A DNA stretch of 64,000 nucleotides from Lysobacter enzymogenes (lineage in GTDB: Bacteria > Pseudomonadota > Gammaproteobacteria > Xanthomonadales > Xanthomonadaceae), in assembly GCF_900106525.1 (NCBI RefSeq), contig NZ_FNOG01000004.1:165464-229463 (forward strand). The letters run 5' to 3'. The notes below the pieces were generated by a model that saw nothing but the letters and a program-made list of their open reading frames with translations, was not told the DNA's origin and did not search any database. A program made the translations under genes and the position numbers. Position 1 is the stretch's first letter, and every line of letters starts with the position of its first letter. Of the stretch, positions 1-7,606 are shown in pieces.

Positions 1-34
1 AATGAAACCTCCCGAGATGCGCGCCCCTACCTAC

Positions 35-65
35 CGTCATCCCCGCGAAGGCGGGGATCCAGGGC
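35..65. repeat. Dispersed CGTCATCCCCGCGAAGG hairpin element
   Basis: The element begins CGTCATCCCCGCG and has the inverted core CCCCGC-gaag-GCGGGG. It resembles the short extragenic element common in xanthomonads. A divergent relative in CGTCATTCC form occurs as an inverted pair at 3531-3641. Confidence 0.55.
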
Positions 66-132
66 TTCATCGCGACACAACCCACAAGCCCCTGAAACCG
101 CAAGCGACGGCCGCGCGCGACCCCGCGAAGGT

Positions 133-166
133 GGCCCCGCACCGCGTAGCGCCGCGGTGCGGGGCC
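133..166. terminator. 14-bp GC hairpin
   Basis: GGCCCCGCACCGCG pairs perfectly with CGCGGTGCGGGGCC around a 6-nt loop. There is no T-run, so an intrinsic terminator is only possible. It could also be an extragenic palindrome. Confidence 0.35.
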
Positions 167-235
167 GGAAGTGGCTTAGCGGTCACGGTACCGCGTCGCC
201 ACGAGCATGGCGCCGTCACCTGGAGAAATGCCGGC

Positions 236-260
236 GCTGAGACTGGAAGCCAGTCTCAGC
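236..260 (-). terminator. 11-bp hairpin after serine hydrolase
   Basis: GCTGAGACTGG pairs perfectly with CCAGTCTCAGC around a 3-nt loop, about 50 bp past the stop codon of the leftward serine hydrolase gene. It lacks a clear T-run on the minus strand, so terminator function is inferred from position only. Confidence 0.4.
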
Positions 261-311
261 TAGTAACGCCGGCAGCGCCCGCTCCCCCTACCCCGCGATC
301 GCACGCGGCGT

Positions 312-1964
312 TCAATGCGCCTTGACGGCGCCGTCGGCCTCGCCCTTGGCCACCGGCGTCAGCCGCAGGTCCTGGAAGTCGAAGCTGAAATCGGTCAGCG
401 GCGAAATCGCCTCCATGCGCAGCTCGCGCACCTTGCCGTCCGGGGTCAGGGCGAAGTTGAGGAAGGCGTCGGCGTTGAGCCAGCGCTGGTCCCAGCGCAC
501 GATGAAAGTGTCGTGCTGCCAATGGCTGAGCTCGCCGGTCAGATCCTTGGTCCGGCCGAAGCGCACCCGCAGCTTGGCGCCGGTCTGTTCGACGACCACA
601 TCGCCGTACCACGGGTCGCGGTAAGTGCCGGCGTAGCCCGACAGCGGCAGCGAAGGCTTGGACTTGGCGTCGCGCGCCTTGAGGTGCTTGGCCCAGTCGT
701 CGTCGGCCTTGCCGCGGTTCTTGGCCAGCGCCGCGGCATAGGCGGCGTTCCAATCGGTCTTGGGCGCGGCCAGGAACGCGTCGAGCGCGCGCATCGTCAC
801 CGCCTGAAACGCGCCGCCGAGTTCGGCATTGGTCAGCACCACCACGCCGAGCTTGCGCGCCGGCACCAGGGTCACCCGCGAGACCATGCCCGGCCAGCCG
901 CCGGTATGCCAGACCAACTTCTCGCCGCGGTAATCGGTGAGCTGCCAGCCCTCGCCATAACCGGCGAAATTGGGCTTGGCCGGCGCCAGCTCCGGCACCG
1001 CCGGCTCGGCGATCGGCATCGGCGTCACCACCGACCACATCTCGCGCTGGCGCTTGGCGCTGAACAAGCGCTGCTCCTTCTCGCCGTCGCGCGCGTACAC
1101 GCCGCCGTCGAGCTGCACCCGCATCCACTTGCTCATGTCGTGCACCGACGAATACAGCCCGCCGGCGCCGGCCACGTTCGACCAGGTCATGCGCGGGGCG
1201 ACCTGCAGGTCCTTGAAATCGGCCTTGGCGTGGCCGCTGGCGACCTTGTCGCCGGCGCGCAGGGCATCGGCGTTGTAGCGGGTCTCGTCCATGCCCAGCG
1301 GCTTGAAGATGCGCTGGGCGAGGAAGTCGCTGTAGCTCTGCCCGCTGGCCTTCTCCACCACCAGTTGGGCCACGCCGTAGAGGATGTTGTCGTAGGCGTA
1401 CTGGCCGCGGAAGCCGCCGGATAGCGGCACGTGGGCCAGGCGCCGGGCCACTTCTTCGTTGCTGTAGTCGGTGCCCGGCCAGTACAGCAGGTCGCCCGCG
1501 CCCAGGCCCAGGCCGCTGCGATGGGCGAGCAGGTCGCGCAGGCGCATCTCCTGGGTCACGTAGGCGTCGGCCATGCGGAACCACGGCAGGTGGTCGATCA
1601 CCCGGTCGTCCAGGCTCAGCTTGCCCTGGTCGGCCAGCATCGACAGCGAGGCGGCGGTGAAGGCCTTGGTGTTGGAGGCGATCGCGAACAAGGTGTGGGC
1701 GTCGACCGGCTCGGGCTTGCCGATCTCGCGCAGGCCGTAGCCGCGCTCGAGCACGATGCGGCCGTCCTGGACGATGGCCACGGCGATGCCCGGCACCTCG
1801 AACTGTTTGCGCACCGCTTCGACGTAGGCGTCGAAATCCTGCAACTGCTCCGGCAGCGGCGGCGCGGCCGTCGGCGCGGCGGCGGGCGCCTGCGCGCACG
1901 CGCCGGCGGCGCTCAGGCTGATCAGCAGTCCGGCGCCTTGCGCCTTCCAGTCGTTGGCTCGCAT
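312..1964 (-). CDS. Serine hydrolase, class C beta-lactamase fold, DUF3471-type C-terminus
   Basis: A 550-residue exported enzyme of the beta-lactamase/DD-peptidase superfamily. The nucleophile motif S97-N-T-K100 (SxxK) and the second motif Y167-S-N are visible, and an HTGG stretch replaces the usual KTG. The residues after about 430 look like the small beta-barrel (DUF3471-type) domain often attached to these hydrolases. The N-terminus is hydrophobic with a Cys at residue 23 in a weak lipobox context, so it is secreted or a lipoprotein. The start at 1964 puts the signal sequence at the N-terminus; the frame stays open further upstream, but only as an overlap over the divergent flavoprotein gene. 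The substrate is unknown. Related proteins include esterases and D-aminopeptidases, so beta-lactam resistance should not be assumed. Confidence 0.88.
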   Translation of the reverse strand: MRANDWKAQGAGLLISLSAAGACAQAPAAAPTAAPPLPEQLQDFDAYVEAVRKQFEVPGIAVAIVQDGRIVLERGYGLREIGKPEPVDAHTLFAIASNTKAFTAASLSMLADQGKLSLDDRVIDHLPWFRMADAYVTQEMRLRDLLAHRSGLGLGAGDLLYWPGTDYSNEEVARRLAHVPLSGGFRGQYAYDNILYGVAQLVVEKASGQSYSDFLAQRIFKPLGMDETRYNADALRAGDKVASGHAKADFKDLQVAPRMTWSNVAGAGGLYSSVHDMSKWMRVQLDGGVYARDGEKEQRLFSAKRQREMWSVVTPMPIAEPAVPELAPAKPNFAGYGEGWQLTDYRGEKLVWHTGGWPGMVSRVTLVPARKLGVVVLTNAELGGAFQAVTMRALDAFLAAPKTDWNAAYAAALAKNRGKADDDWAKHLKARDAKSKPSLPLSGYAGTYRDPWYGDVVVEQTGAKLRVRFGRTKDLTGELSHWQHDTFIVRWDQRWLNADAFLNFALTPDGKVRELRMEAISPLTDFSFDFQDLRLTPVAKGEADGAVKAH

Positions 1965-2147
1965 CGGTAGTCCTGGCGATTCTGAAAGCTCAGGACTGTG
2001 GCGCAAGCGGCGAGGCGGCGCCAGAGCCGGCGGCCATGCCTGCGGCGGCCGCCGTCGCCCGGCCCGGACGCGCCGCACCCGGCCGCGACGGCGCAGCGGG
2101 CATAATGCGCGCCCGCTCGCCCGCCCTTCGCCGCCCGCCTTCGCCCC

Positions 2148-3473
2148 ATGTCCGCGCCCCACTCCGCCCTGTCCCTGCCCGAAACCCTCCCCGCCCTGGC
2201 CATCGTCGGCGGCGGCCCCGCCGGGCTGATGGCCGCGCAGGCCGCGCGCGCGCTCGGCGTGCAGGTCGATCTGTTCGAGGCCAAGGGCTCGGTCGGGCGC
2301 AAGTTCCTGATCGCCGGCAAGGGCGGGCTCAACCTCACCCACGGCGAAGCGCGGCCGGCGTTCGACGCGCGCTACGGCGAACGCGCCGCGCAGATCGCGC
2401 GCTGGCTCGACCGCTTCGACGCCGACGCGCTGCGCGAATGGGCGCGCGGCTTCGGCGTGGAGACCTATGTCGGCAGCTCCGGCCGGGTGTTCCCGCTGGA
2501 CCGCAAGGCCGCGCCGCTGCTGCGCGGCTGGGTGCGGCGGCTGCGCGAGGATGGCGTGCGTTTCCACGTCCAGCACCGCTGCATCGGGATCGACGCCGAC
2601 GGCACGCTGCGCTTCGCCACGCCCGAGGGCGAGGTCCGCACCCGCGCGCGCGCCTGCGTGTTCGCGCTCGGCGGCGGCAGTTGGCCGGAGCTGGGTTCCG
2701 ACGGCGCCTGGGTCGAATGGCTGCGCGAACGCGGCCTCGACATCGCCGCGCTGCAACCGTCCAACTGCGGCTTCGACATCGGCTGGAGCGAGCACTTCGC
2801 CCAGCGCCACGCCGGCGCGCCGCTCAAGCCGGTGGTCGCGCACTGGCGCGAAGGCGATGTCGAGCGCTCGCTGCAGGGCGAATGCGTGGCCACCGCGACC
2901 GGCATCGAGGGCAGCCTGATCTATGCGCTGTCGGCGCGGCTGCGCGAGGCCATCGCCGCGGATGGCGAAGCGTTGCTGCACCTGGACCTCGCGCCGGGCC
3001 GCGAACTCGAACGCCTGCAGCGCGACTTCGCCCGCCCGCGCGGCGGCCGCAGCGTCGGCGAGCACCTGCGCCGGCAGACCGGGCTGGACGCGGTCAAGGC
3101 CGCGCTGGTGTTCGAAGCACTGGGCAAGGACGGTTTGAACGACGCCGCCACGGTGGCGCGCACGATCAAGCGCCTGCCGCTGCGGCTGCTGCGCGCGCGG
3201 CCGATCGCCGAAGCGATCAGCAGCGCCGGCGGCGTGCGGCTGGAGGCGCTGGACGATTCGTTGCGTGCCAAGGCGCCAGACGCTTCGCTACCCGCCAAGA
3301 CGTCGGACGCTTCGCTGCACGCCGGCGCATCGGCGCCGCCGTTGTTCTTCGCCGGCGAAATGCTGGACTGGGAGGCGCCGACCGGCGGCTATCTGCTGAC
3401 CGCGTGCTTCGCCAGCGGTTTGATCGCGGGCGAGGCGGCGGCGCGGGCGGTGTTGGACGGCGCGGTGGAGTGA
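2148..3473 (+). CDS. TIGR03862/YhiN-family FAD-dependent flavoprotein
   Basis: A 441-residue flavoprotein of the HI0933/YhiN (BaiN-like) family. The N-terminal dinucleotide-binding loop GGGPAG is at residues 19-24, followed by the family motif around GRKFLIAGKGGLNLTHGE. The C-terminus has the typical FAGEMLDWEAPTGGY motif that closes the FAD site. Substrate and physiological role are not established for this family. An oddity is a roughly 27-residue Ala/Ser/Lys-rich insert at about residues 370-396, made of three imperfect 9-residue repeats, just before the conserved C-terminal motif. It is divergently transcribed from the serine hydrolase across 183 bp. No strong ribosome-binding site precedes the ATG. 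The start is chosen because the Rossmann motif follows it closely. Confidence 0.88.
   Translation: MSAPHSALSLPETLPALAIVGGGPAGLMAAQAARALGVQVDLFEAKGSVGRKFLIAGKGGLNLTHGEARPAFDARYGERAAQIARWLDRFDADALREWARGFGVETYVGSSGRVFPLDRKAAPLLRGWVRRLREDGVRFHVQHRCIGIDADGTLRFATPEGEVRTRARACVFALGGGSWPELGSDGAWVEWLRERGLDIAALQPSNCGFDIGWSEHFAQRHAGAPLKPVVAHWREGDVERSLQGECVATATGIEGSLIYALSARLREAIAADGEALLHLDLAPGRELERLQRDFARPRGGRSVGEHLRRQTGLDAVKAALVFEALGKDGLNDAATVARTIKRLPLRLLRARPIAEAISSAGGVRLEALDDSLRAKAPDASLPAKTSDASLHAGASAPPLFFAGEMLDWEAPTGGYLLTACFASGLIAGEAAARAVLDGAVE
3255..3335 (+). repeat. In-frame 27-bp tandem repeat (x3) inside the flavoprotein gene
   Basis: Three contiguous 27-bp units (3255-3281, 3282-3308, 3309-3335) share the pattern GMTTCGYTRC..GCC and encode imperfect repeats of the type (D/A)SLxAKxxD. 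The third unit is the most diverged. They keep the reading frame and sit in a surface-like segment between conserved motifs. Confidence 0.7.
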
Positions 3474-3530
3474 AGCGTCGAAGCGCGGTCTTCAGCGCGC
3501 TTGCCTTCATCCCTGTCATCGGCTCCAACA

Positions 3531-3641
3531 TCGTCATTCCGGCGAAAGCCGGAATCCATTTCGCTGTCGCTTCGGCCGCCGACGGTCGAGCGAAGGCACA
3601 GCCAAGATCAAAATGGATTCCGGCTTTCGCCGGAATGACGA
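3531..3641. repeat. Inverted pair of CGTCATTCCGGCG hairpin elements
   Basis: A 31-bp element starting TCGTCATTCCGGCGAAAG at 3531-3561 recurs in inverted orientation at 3611-3641. Each copy contains its own hairpin (TTCCGGC-gaaa-GCCGGAA). The arrangement is REPIN-like and lies in the convergent gap between the flavoprotein and lipoprotein genes. Confidence 0.7.
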
Positions 3642-3696
3642 ACGTGCAGGTTTCAATGACGAACGTGCAGGCTCCAATGACGAACGTGCAGGTTTC
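3634..3696. repeat. 21-bp tandem repeat, 3 units
   Basis: The unit AATGACGAACGTGCAGGTTTC occurs at 3634-3654 and 3676-3696, and a two-base variant lies at 3655-3675. The first unit overlaps the end of the right-hand hairpin element, so it probably arose by tandem duplication of the element's edge. Confidence 0.7.
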
Positions 3697-3754
3697 GCCG
3701 CGACAACAGCGCTGACGGCGACGCCGTCGATCAGCGCGCCAAGCGCCGCAGCGC

Positions 3755-4387
3755 TTACGACGTCGCCTTCTCCGGCAACGCCTTGCCCATGTAGAACATC
3801 GACGCGCACAGGCCCACGCCTTGCGCGCTGGCGGCCGGCAGGTCGCTGCCCTGCAGCGCGATCAGCTTGATCACATCGCCGCTGCCTTCGCTGATCTTGG
3901 CCAGGGCGATGAAGCCGGTCGGCTGGGCGCCGCAGAACGAATTGGCCGGGGTTTGCTTGGGCGGGGTCTGCTCGATCACGCGGCGCAGCTCGACCGCCTG
4001 GCTGGCCTCGACCTGCATGGTCGCGCCATACGTCTGCCCGGCGCTGTACTGGTCGCCGCCGCGCACGATCGCGACCCGCTCGGTCTTGTACAGCGAACCG
4101 TTCTCGCCCTTCATCTCCAGATCGTCGATGGTGAGCTTGCCGGTGGTCGCCTGGGCCACCGGATTGCCGGGCTCGAAGGTGCCCAGCGCGACCGGGGTCA
4201 GCATCGGCGGCGAGGCGCGCGAGACCGGCTCGGCGTCCGGATCCGGCACGGCCTTGGGCGGCGCCGGCGCGGCAGCGGTGGTTTCCTGCGGGGCAGCGGT
4301 GTTGACCGGCGCGCTCTGGCTGCACGCGGCCATCGCCAGGGCGGCGCTCGCGAGCAGGCACACAGCGGGGAACAGGCGTCGGTTCAT
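3755..4387 (-). CDS. Putative lipoprotein of unknown function
   Basis: A 210-residue protein with a hydrophobic N-terminus ending in LAMAAC, a plausible though imperfect lipobox. A Pro/Ala-rich linker (about residues 25-60) follows, then a globular part with two more cysteines. I do not recognise a family. The linker suggests outer-membrane anchoring with a periplasmic domain. It is transcribed convergently to the flavoprotein gene and stands alone. Confidence 0.65.
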   Translation of the reverse strand: MNRRLFPAVCLLASAALAMAACSQSAPVNTAAPQETTAAAPAPPKAVPDPDAEPVSRASPPMLTPVALGTFEPGNPVAQATTGKLTIDDLEMKGENGSLYKTERVAIVRGGDQYSAGQTYGATMQVEASQAVELRRVIEQTPPKQTPANSFCGAQPTGFIALAKISEGSGDVIKLIALQGSDLPAASAQGVGLCASMFYMGKALPEKATS

Positions 4388-4550
4388 CGGGAATCCTCGT
4401 AACGAATAAGGCCGGCGGCGGCTGCGCCGCGGCGGCGTCCATGGCGATGGCGGGGGACGGCGCGGGGCCGGTCCATCGCGAACGCGCAGCCTAACCGCAG
4501 GCCGCGTTTGCCCGGGTTAACGATTTGTAATGAATGGCAAAAAAAGCCAA

Positions 4551-5291
4551 TCAGGCGGCAGCGTCATGCAAAGGCCGCAGCTGCGGGTCGAGCGCGACGC
4601 GCTCGTCGAACACGAAGCAGCCGCCGTCGTAGTGGCGCGCGCCGACGCGTTCGAAGTAACCCAGGATCCCGCCATCGAGCTGGAGCAGGTTGTCCATGCC
4701 GTCCGCGCGCAGCCAAAGCGCGGCTTTTTCGCAGCGGATGCCGCCGGTGCAGAAGCTCACCACGGTGGCGTCGCGCAGTTCCTCGCGGTGCGGGGCGAGC
4801 GCTTCGGGCAGTTCGGTGAAGTTGTCGATCGGCAGGGTCAGCGCGTTTTCGAAACTGCCGTAGCCGATCTCTTCGCGGTTGCGCGTATCCAGCAGCACCA
4901 CGCGCTGGCCGGCGTCGTCGTGGCCCTGGTCGAGCCAGCGCGCCAATGTGTCGGGCGTCACACTGGGTGCGCGGCCGTGCAGCGGCGAGCCGCCGTCGCG
5001 GCGGAACGCGATGATCTCGCGCTTCAGCTTGACCTTGAGCCGGGCGAAGGGCTGAACGCGGCTGTGGCTGTACTTGGCGGTGAGCCCGGCCAGGCGCGGA
5101 TCGGTGCGCAATTCGTCGAGCAAGGCGTCGATGGCCGGCGCGGCGCCGGCCAGGAACAGGTTGATGCCTTCCGGCGCGACCAGCGCGGTGCCGCGCAGTT
5201 GCAGGGCTTCGGCGCGCTCGCGCAAGCGCGCGGCCAGCGTGGGCGGGTCGTCGATGACGGCGAAATGGTAAGCGGCGATGTTGACGACCAT
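4551..5291 (-). CDS. trhO: tRNA uridine(34) hydroxylase TrhO (YceA, rhodanese fold)
   Basis: A 246-residue protein of the YceA/TrhO (UPF0176) family, which in Escherichia coli performs oxygen-dependent hydroxylation of U34 in tRNA, a step toward ho5U-type wobble modifications. The N-terminal ferredoxin-like part (about 1-95) leads into a rhodanese domain with the catalytic-loop motif FCTGGIRCEKA, whose first Cys is residue 181. Length and motif order match the family. The ATG at 5291 gives the usual short N-terminus (VNIAAYHF). It is divergent from the HPF-like gene. Confidence 0.93.
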   Translation of the reverse strand: MVVNIAAYHFAVIDDPPTLAARLRERAEALQLRGTALVAPEGINLFLAGAAPAIDALLDELRTDPRLAGLTAKYSHSRVQPFARLKVKLKREIIAFRRDGGSPLHGRAPSVTPDTLARWLDQGHDDAGQRVVLLDTRNREEIGYGSFENALTLPIDNFTELPEALAPHREELRDATVVSFCTGGIRCEKAALWLRADGMDNLLQLDGGILGYFERVGARHYDGGCFVFDERVALDPQLRPLHDAAA

Positions 5292-5501
5292 GCCGCCATT
5301 GTACCGCCCCGCCCCGCGAGTGATCCCACACCCTGACATGGCCCGGCTGGGCCGAAGCTGAACGCAACGAGAACCTTCCACGCAGGCGCCGGTCGGAACT
5401 TGTGCGTGGCCGACAAGCCGACCGAACAGCGGCGGACCGCGCAGACGCCGGGCAAGGGCCCGCGCGTCGACCCGACATCTGCGCCACAAGGAGGCGTTTG
5501 C

Positions 5502-5813
5502 ATGAAGATCCAGCTCAACACCGACCACCATGTCCGCGGCGACGAATCGCTGGGCCAGCACGTGGAAGGCGTGATCGACCAGAACCTGGGACGTTTCAGC
5601 AGCCACATCACCCGCGTCGAAGTGCATCTGCGCGACCTCAACGGCGAGAAGGCCGGCGGCCACGACAAGCACTGCACGATCGAGGCGCGGGTGGAAGGCC
5701 GCCCGCCGGTGGCGGCGACCGAGGACGCGGCGACCATGCGCGCGGCCATCAGCGGCGCGGCGCGCAAGCTGCAGCGGGTGCTGGGCAGTTCGCTGGGACG
5801 ATTGTCGGCTTGA
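5502..5813 (+). CDS. HPF/RaiA-family ribosome-associated factor
   Basis: A 103-residue protein resembling the S30AE (HPF/RaiA) ribosome-hibernation family: an N-terminal beta strand MKIQLNTDHHV, a helix, then a strand with VEVHLRD and a C-terminal basic helix. It has the short single-domain form. It is not beside rpoN/ptsN as the classical hpf gene is, so it may be an accessory paralogue. A strong AAGGAGG ribosome-binding site (5488-5494) precedes the ATG by 7 nt and fixes the start. Confidence 0.82.
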   Translation: MKIQLNTDHHVRGDESLGQHVEGVIDQNLGRFSSHITRVEVHLRDLNGEKAGGHDKHCTIEARVEGRPPVAATEDAATMRAAISGAARKLQRVLGSSLGRLSA

Positions 5814-6150
5814 GCTCGACGGCGGCGGCGCTGCGGCGCCGTCGCTTGCGAATCCACAACGCCGCGGCACGACGCACCAGGCGCCGCCGCGGCGCTCCCC
5901 TCCCCCATCGCGGCGGCACTGCCGCCCTCAGTTCCCGTCACAGCGGCGCAAGCGCCGCGCTCGACCACCGCGACGGCGCGGCTTGCCGTCTTGTTTCCAC
6001 CGCAATGGCGATTCGGAGGCGCCTGTTCCTATCGCGACTGATCCAGCGGTACCGCGGCGCGAACGCGCCGCACATTCGACGACAGCGGCGGCCCGGGCCG
6101 CCGTTCCCCTCCACCGCCACGGCGGCCGCGCACAGCGGCCGCCGTTTTTT
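5814..6150. other. Gene-poor stretch ending in an intrinsic terminator
   Basis: No protein-coding gene is convincing here. The stretch contains an 18-bp perfect palindrome CGGCGGCCCGGGCCGCCG near 6085 and ends in a strong rightward terminator at 6119-6150. It may be the long 3' untranslated region of the HPF-like gene or hold a small RNA. Confidence 0.5.
6119..6150 (+). terminator. Rho-independent terminator
   Basis: ACGGCGGCCGC pairs perfectly over 11 bp with GCGGCCGCCGT around the loop GCACA and is followed by a T-run. The nearest upstream rightward gene is the HPF-like gene, which ends 305 bp earlier. Confidence 0.8.
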
Positions 6151-6507
6151 GTGGGAGGGGCTTCAGCCCCGAAGTTTTCCGGTCCGGTTGCGATGGAGAT
6201 TCCGGCAACCTGAGCCGAGAGCGTCGGGGCTCAAGCCCCTCCCACAAGAGCGAAGGCAACGTCCACGCGTTGCTCGGCTTTTGTGGGAGGGGCTTCAGCC
6301 CCGATGCTTTCCGGTCCGGTCGCGATGAGGATTCCGGCAACCTGAGCCAAGAGCGTCGGGGCTCAAGCCCCTCCCACAAGAGCGAAGGCAACGTCCACGC
6401 GTTGCTCGGCTTTTGTGGGAGGGGCTTCAGCCCCGACGCTTTCCGGTCCGGTCGCGATGAGCATTCCGGCCATCTGAGCCGAGAGCCTCGAGGCTCAAGC
6501 CCCTCCC
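6151..6507. repeat. REPIN-type array, 132-bp period, three copies
   Basis: Each copy opens with the hairpin GTGGGAGGGGCTTCAGCCCC and closes with its inverse. Openings at 6151, 6283 and 6415 give an exact 132-bp period. The spacers are also nearly identical (GGTCCGGTCGCGATGAG segment), so this is tandem amplification of a REPIN and its flank. The last unit is shorter and has a diverged closing arm. The array lies just past the 3' end of the HD-domain gene. Confidence 0.85.
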
Positions 6508-6517
6508 ACAAGAGCGC

Positions 6518-7189
6518 TCAGCGCTTGGTGGTCACCGCGCGCCGCAGGTTGTTGCGCGCTGCGGCGTCGTAGCGCTGATGGAAGAAATCGCTGAGGAAGA
6601 TCCGCTCGCGCTTGAGCAGGGCCTTGAGGAAGCGCCGCCGGTTGAGCCGGAACAACGGGCCGGGCACGTGGCCGCGGTATTCGGAGGCGATGCCGCGGTC
6701 GTAGGCGTCGAACACCGCCGGTTCGGTGCCGAGGATGGCCATGTCGCCGTCCAGGAACAGCCGCACCTGCTCGCCGACGTCGTCGCGGGCGATGGCGCCG
6801 TGGCGCGCGGTCAGTTCGATCAGTTCGGCGACGAACTCCGCATCGATGCCCGCATCCGGCAGCCAGCGCGCGATGTGCTCGCGCGCGAGTTGGGCCGAGC
6901 GCGCTTCGTTGTCGCGGCGCCCGGCCTGGTAGATCGCGTCGTGATAAAGCACCGCCAGCGCGACCTCGCGCGGCCGCTCCCAGCCCGGTCCGGCGGCGAC
7001 GTCCGCGTAATGGCGCAGCACTTCGGCGACGTGGCCGATGTTGTGGTACGCGCGCGGCGGCGCGGCGTAGGCGGCCTGCAGCGCGGCGAGCTGTTCGGCC
7101 GGCAACGGCAGCGGCAACAGTTCGAGCGAGGCCTCGCCGAGGCGGTCTTTGGCGGCGCTGGCGAAAGCGGGCGTGGCGGAGTCGGACAT
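6518..7189 (-). CDS. HD-domain predicted metal-dependent phosphohydrolase
   Basis: A 223-residue protein of the HD-superfamily type often annotated as a predicted metal-dependent phosphohydrolase. The motif YHNIGHVAEVL supplies the first histidines. VLYHDAIY is the HD pair, and a later D in DGDMAILG is likely a further metal ligand. No substrate is known for these proteins. It lies downstream of the giant autotransporter gene on the same strand but is separated from it by a terminator and REPINs, so it is probably transcribed alone. ATG 7189 is chosen because it gives a compact N-terminus; an in-frame upstream start would run into the repeats. Confidence 0.82.
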   Translation of the reverse strand: MSDSATPAFASAAKDRLGEASLELLPLPLPAEQLAALQAAYAAPPRAYHNIGHVAEVLRHYADVAAGPGWERPREVALAVLYHDAIYQAGRRDNEARSAQLAREHIARWLPDAGIDAEFVAELIELTARHGAIARDDVGEQVRLFLDGDMAILGTEPAVFDAYDRGIASEYRGHVPGPLFRLNRRRFLKALLKRERIFLSDFFHQRYDAAARNNLRRAVTTKR

Positions 7190-7283
7190 CGCGGCGGAAT
7201 CGCTGGGGGACTGCGCCCATCTTGGCACTTCCGCTGCCGCCGCGCGGCGCGAGCGAGTGCGCCGCCCGGGCCGGCTTTTTTTT

Positions 7284-7535
7284 GTGGGAGGGGCTTCAGC
7301 CCCGATGCCCTTCGGTCCGGTCGCGATGAGGATTCCGGCAATCCCCTCCCACAACAGCGAAGGCAACGACCTCACATCGCTCGGCTTTTGTGGGAGGGGC
7401 TTGAGCCCCGAGGCTTTTCTCTCGGGCAAGCAGGGAGTTATCGGCGATCTGAGAAGAAAGCGTCGGGGCTGAAGCCCCTCCCACAGCGAAGCCCTCCCAC
7501 CGCGAAGCCGCTCCCACCGCGAAGCCCCTCCCACA
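7284..7535. repeat. Degenerate REPIN cluster with small tandem arms
   Basis: GTGGGAGGGG-type hairpins open at 7284 and 7390. The first REPIN has a truncated closing arm (about 7342-7352); the second closes near 7484. After 7476 the closing arm is repeated in pieces (CTCCCACCGCGAAGCC-type units of about 17 bp). The cluster fills the gap between the autotransporter terminator and the HD-domain gene. Confidence 0.75.
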
Positions 7536-7554
7536 GCATGGCCGAACCGCGCGC

Positions 7555-7586
7555 AAAAAACGGCGGGCGCCCGAAGGCGCCCGCCG
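7555..7586 (-). terminator. Rho-independent terminator of the autotransporter gene
   Basis: On the minus strand a perfect 11-bp stem (CGGCGGGCGCC with GGCGCCCGCCG, loop TTCG) is followed by six T residues. It lies about 20 bp past the autotransporter stop codon. Confidence 0.88.
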
Positions 7587-7606
7587 CTGCTTGCATCCCG
7601 CTTCGA

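Larger units (their letters stand above)
1..311. other. Intergenic left edge with hairpins
   Basis: I see no convincing gene here. The stretch holds a dispersed hairpin element near 35-65 and two perfect hairpins, at 133-166 and 236-260, both downstream of the serine hydrolase gene that reads leftwards and ends at 312. Confidence 0.6.

Noticed and set aside
312-3065. A long open frame of 917 codons that would extend the serine hydrolase across the flavoprotein gene
   Set aside because: Signal peptide and motif positions fit the start at 1964. The extension is antisense to a clear flavoprotein gene and has no domains.
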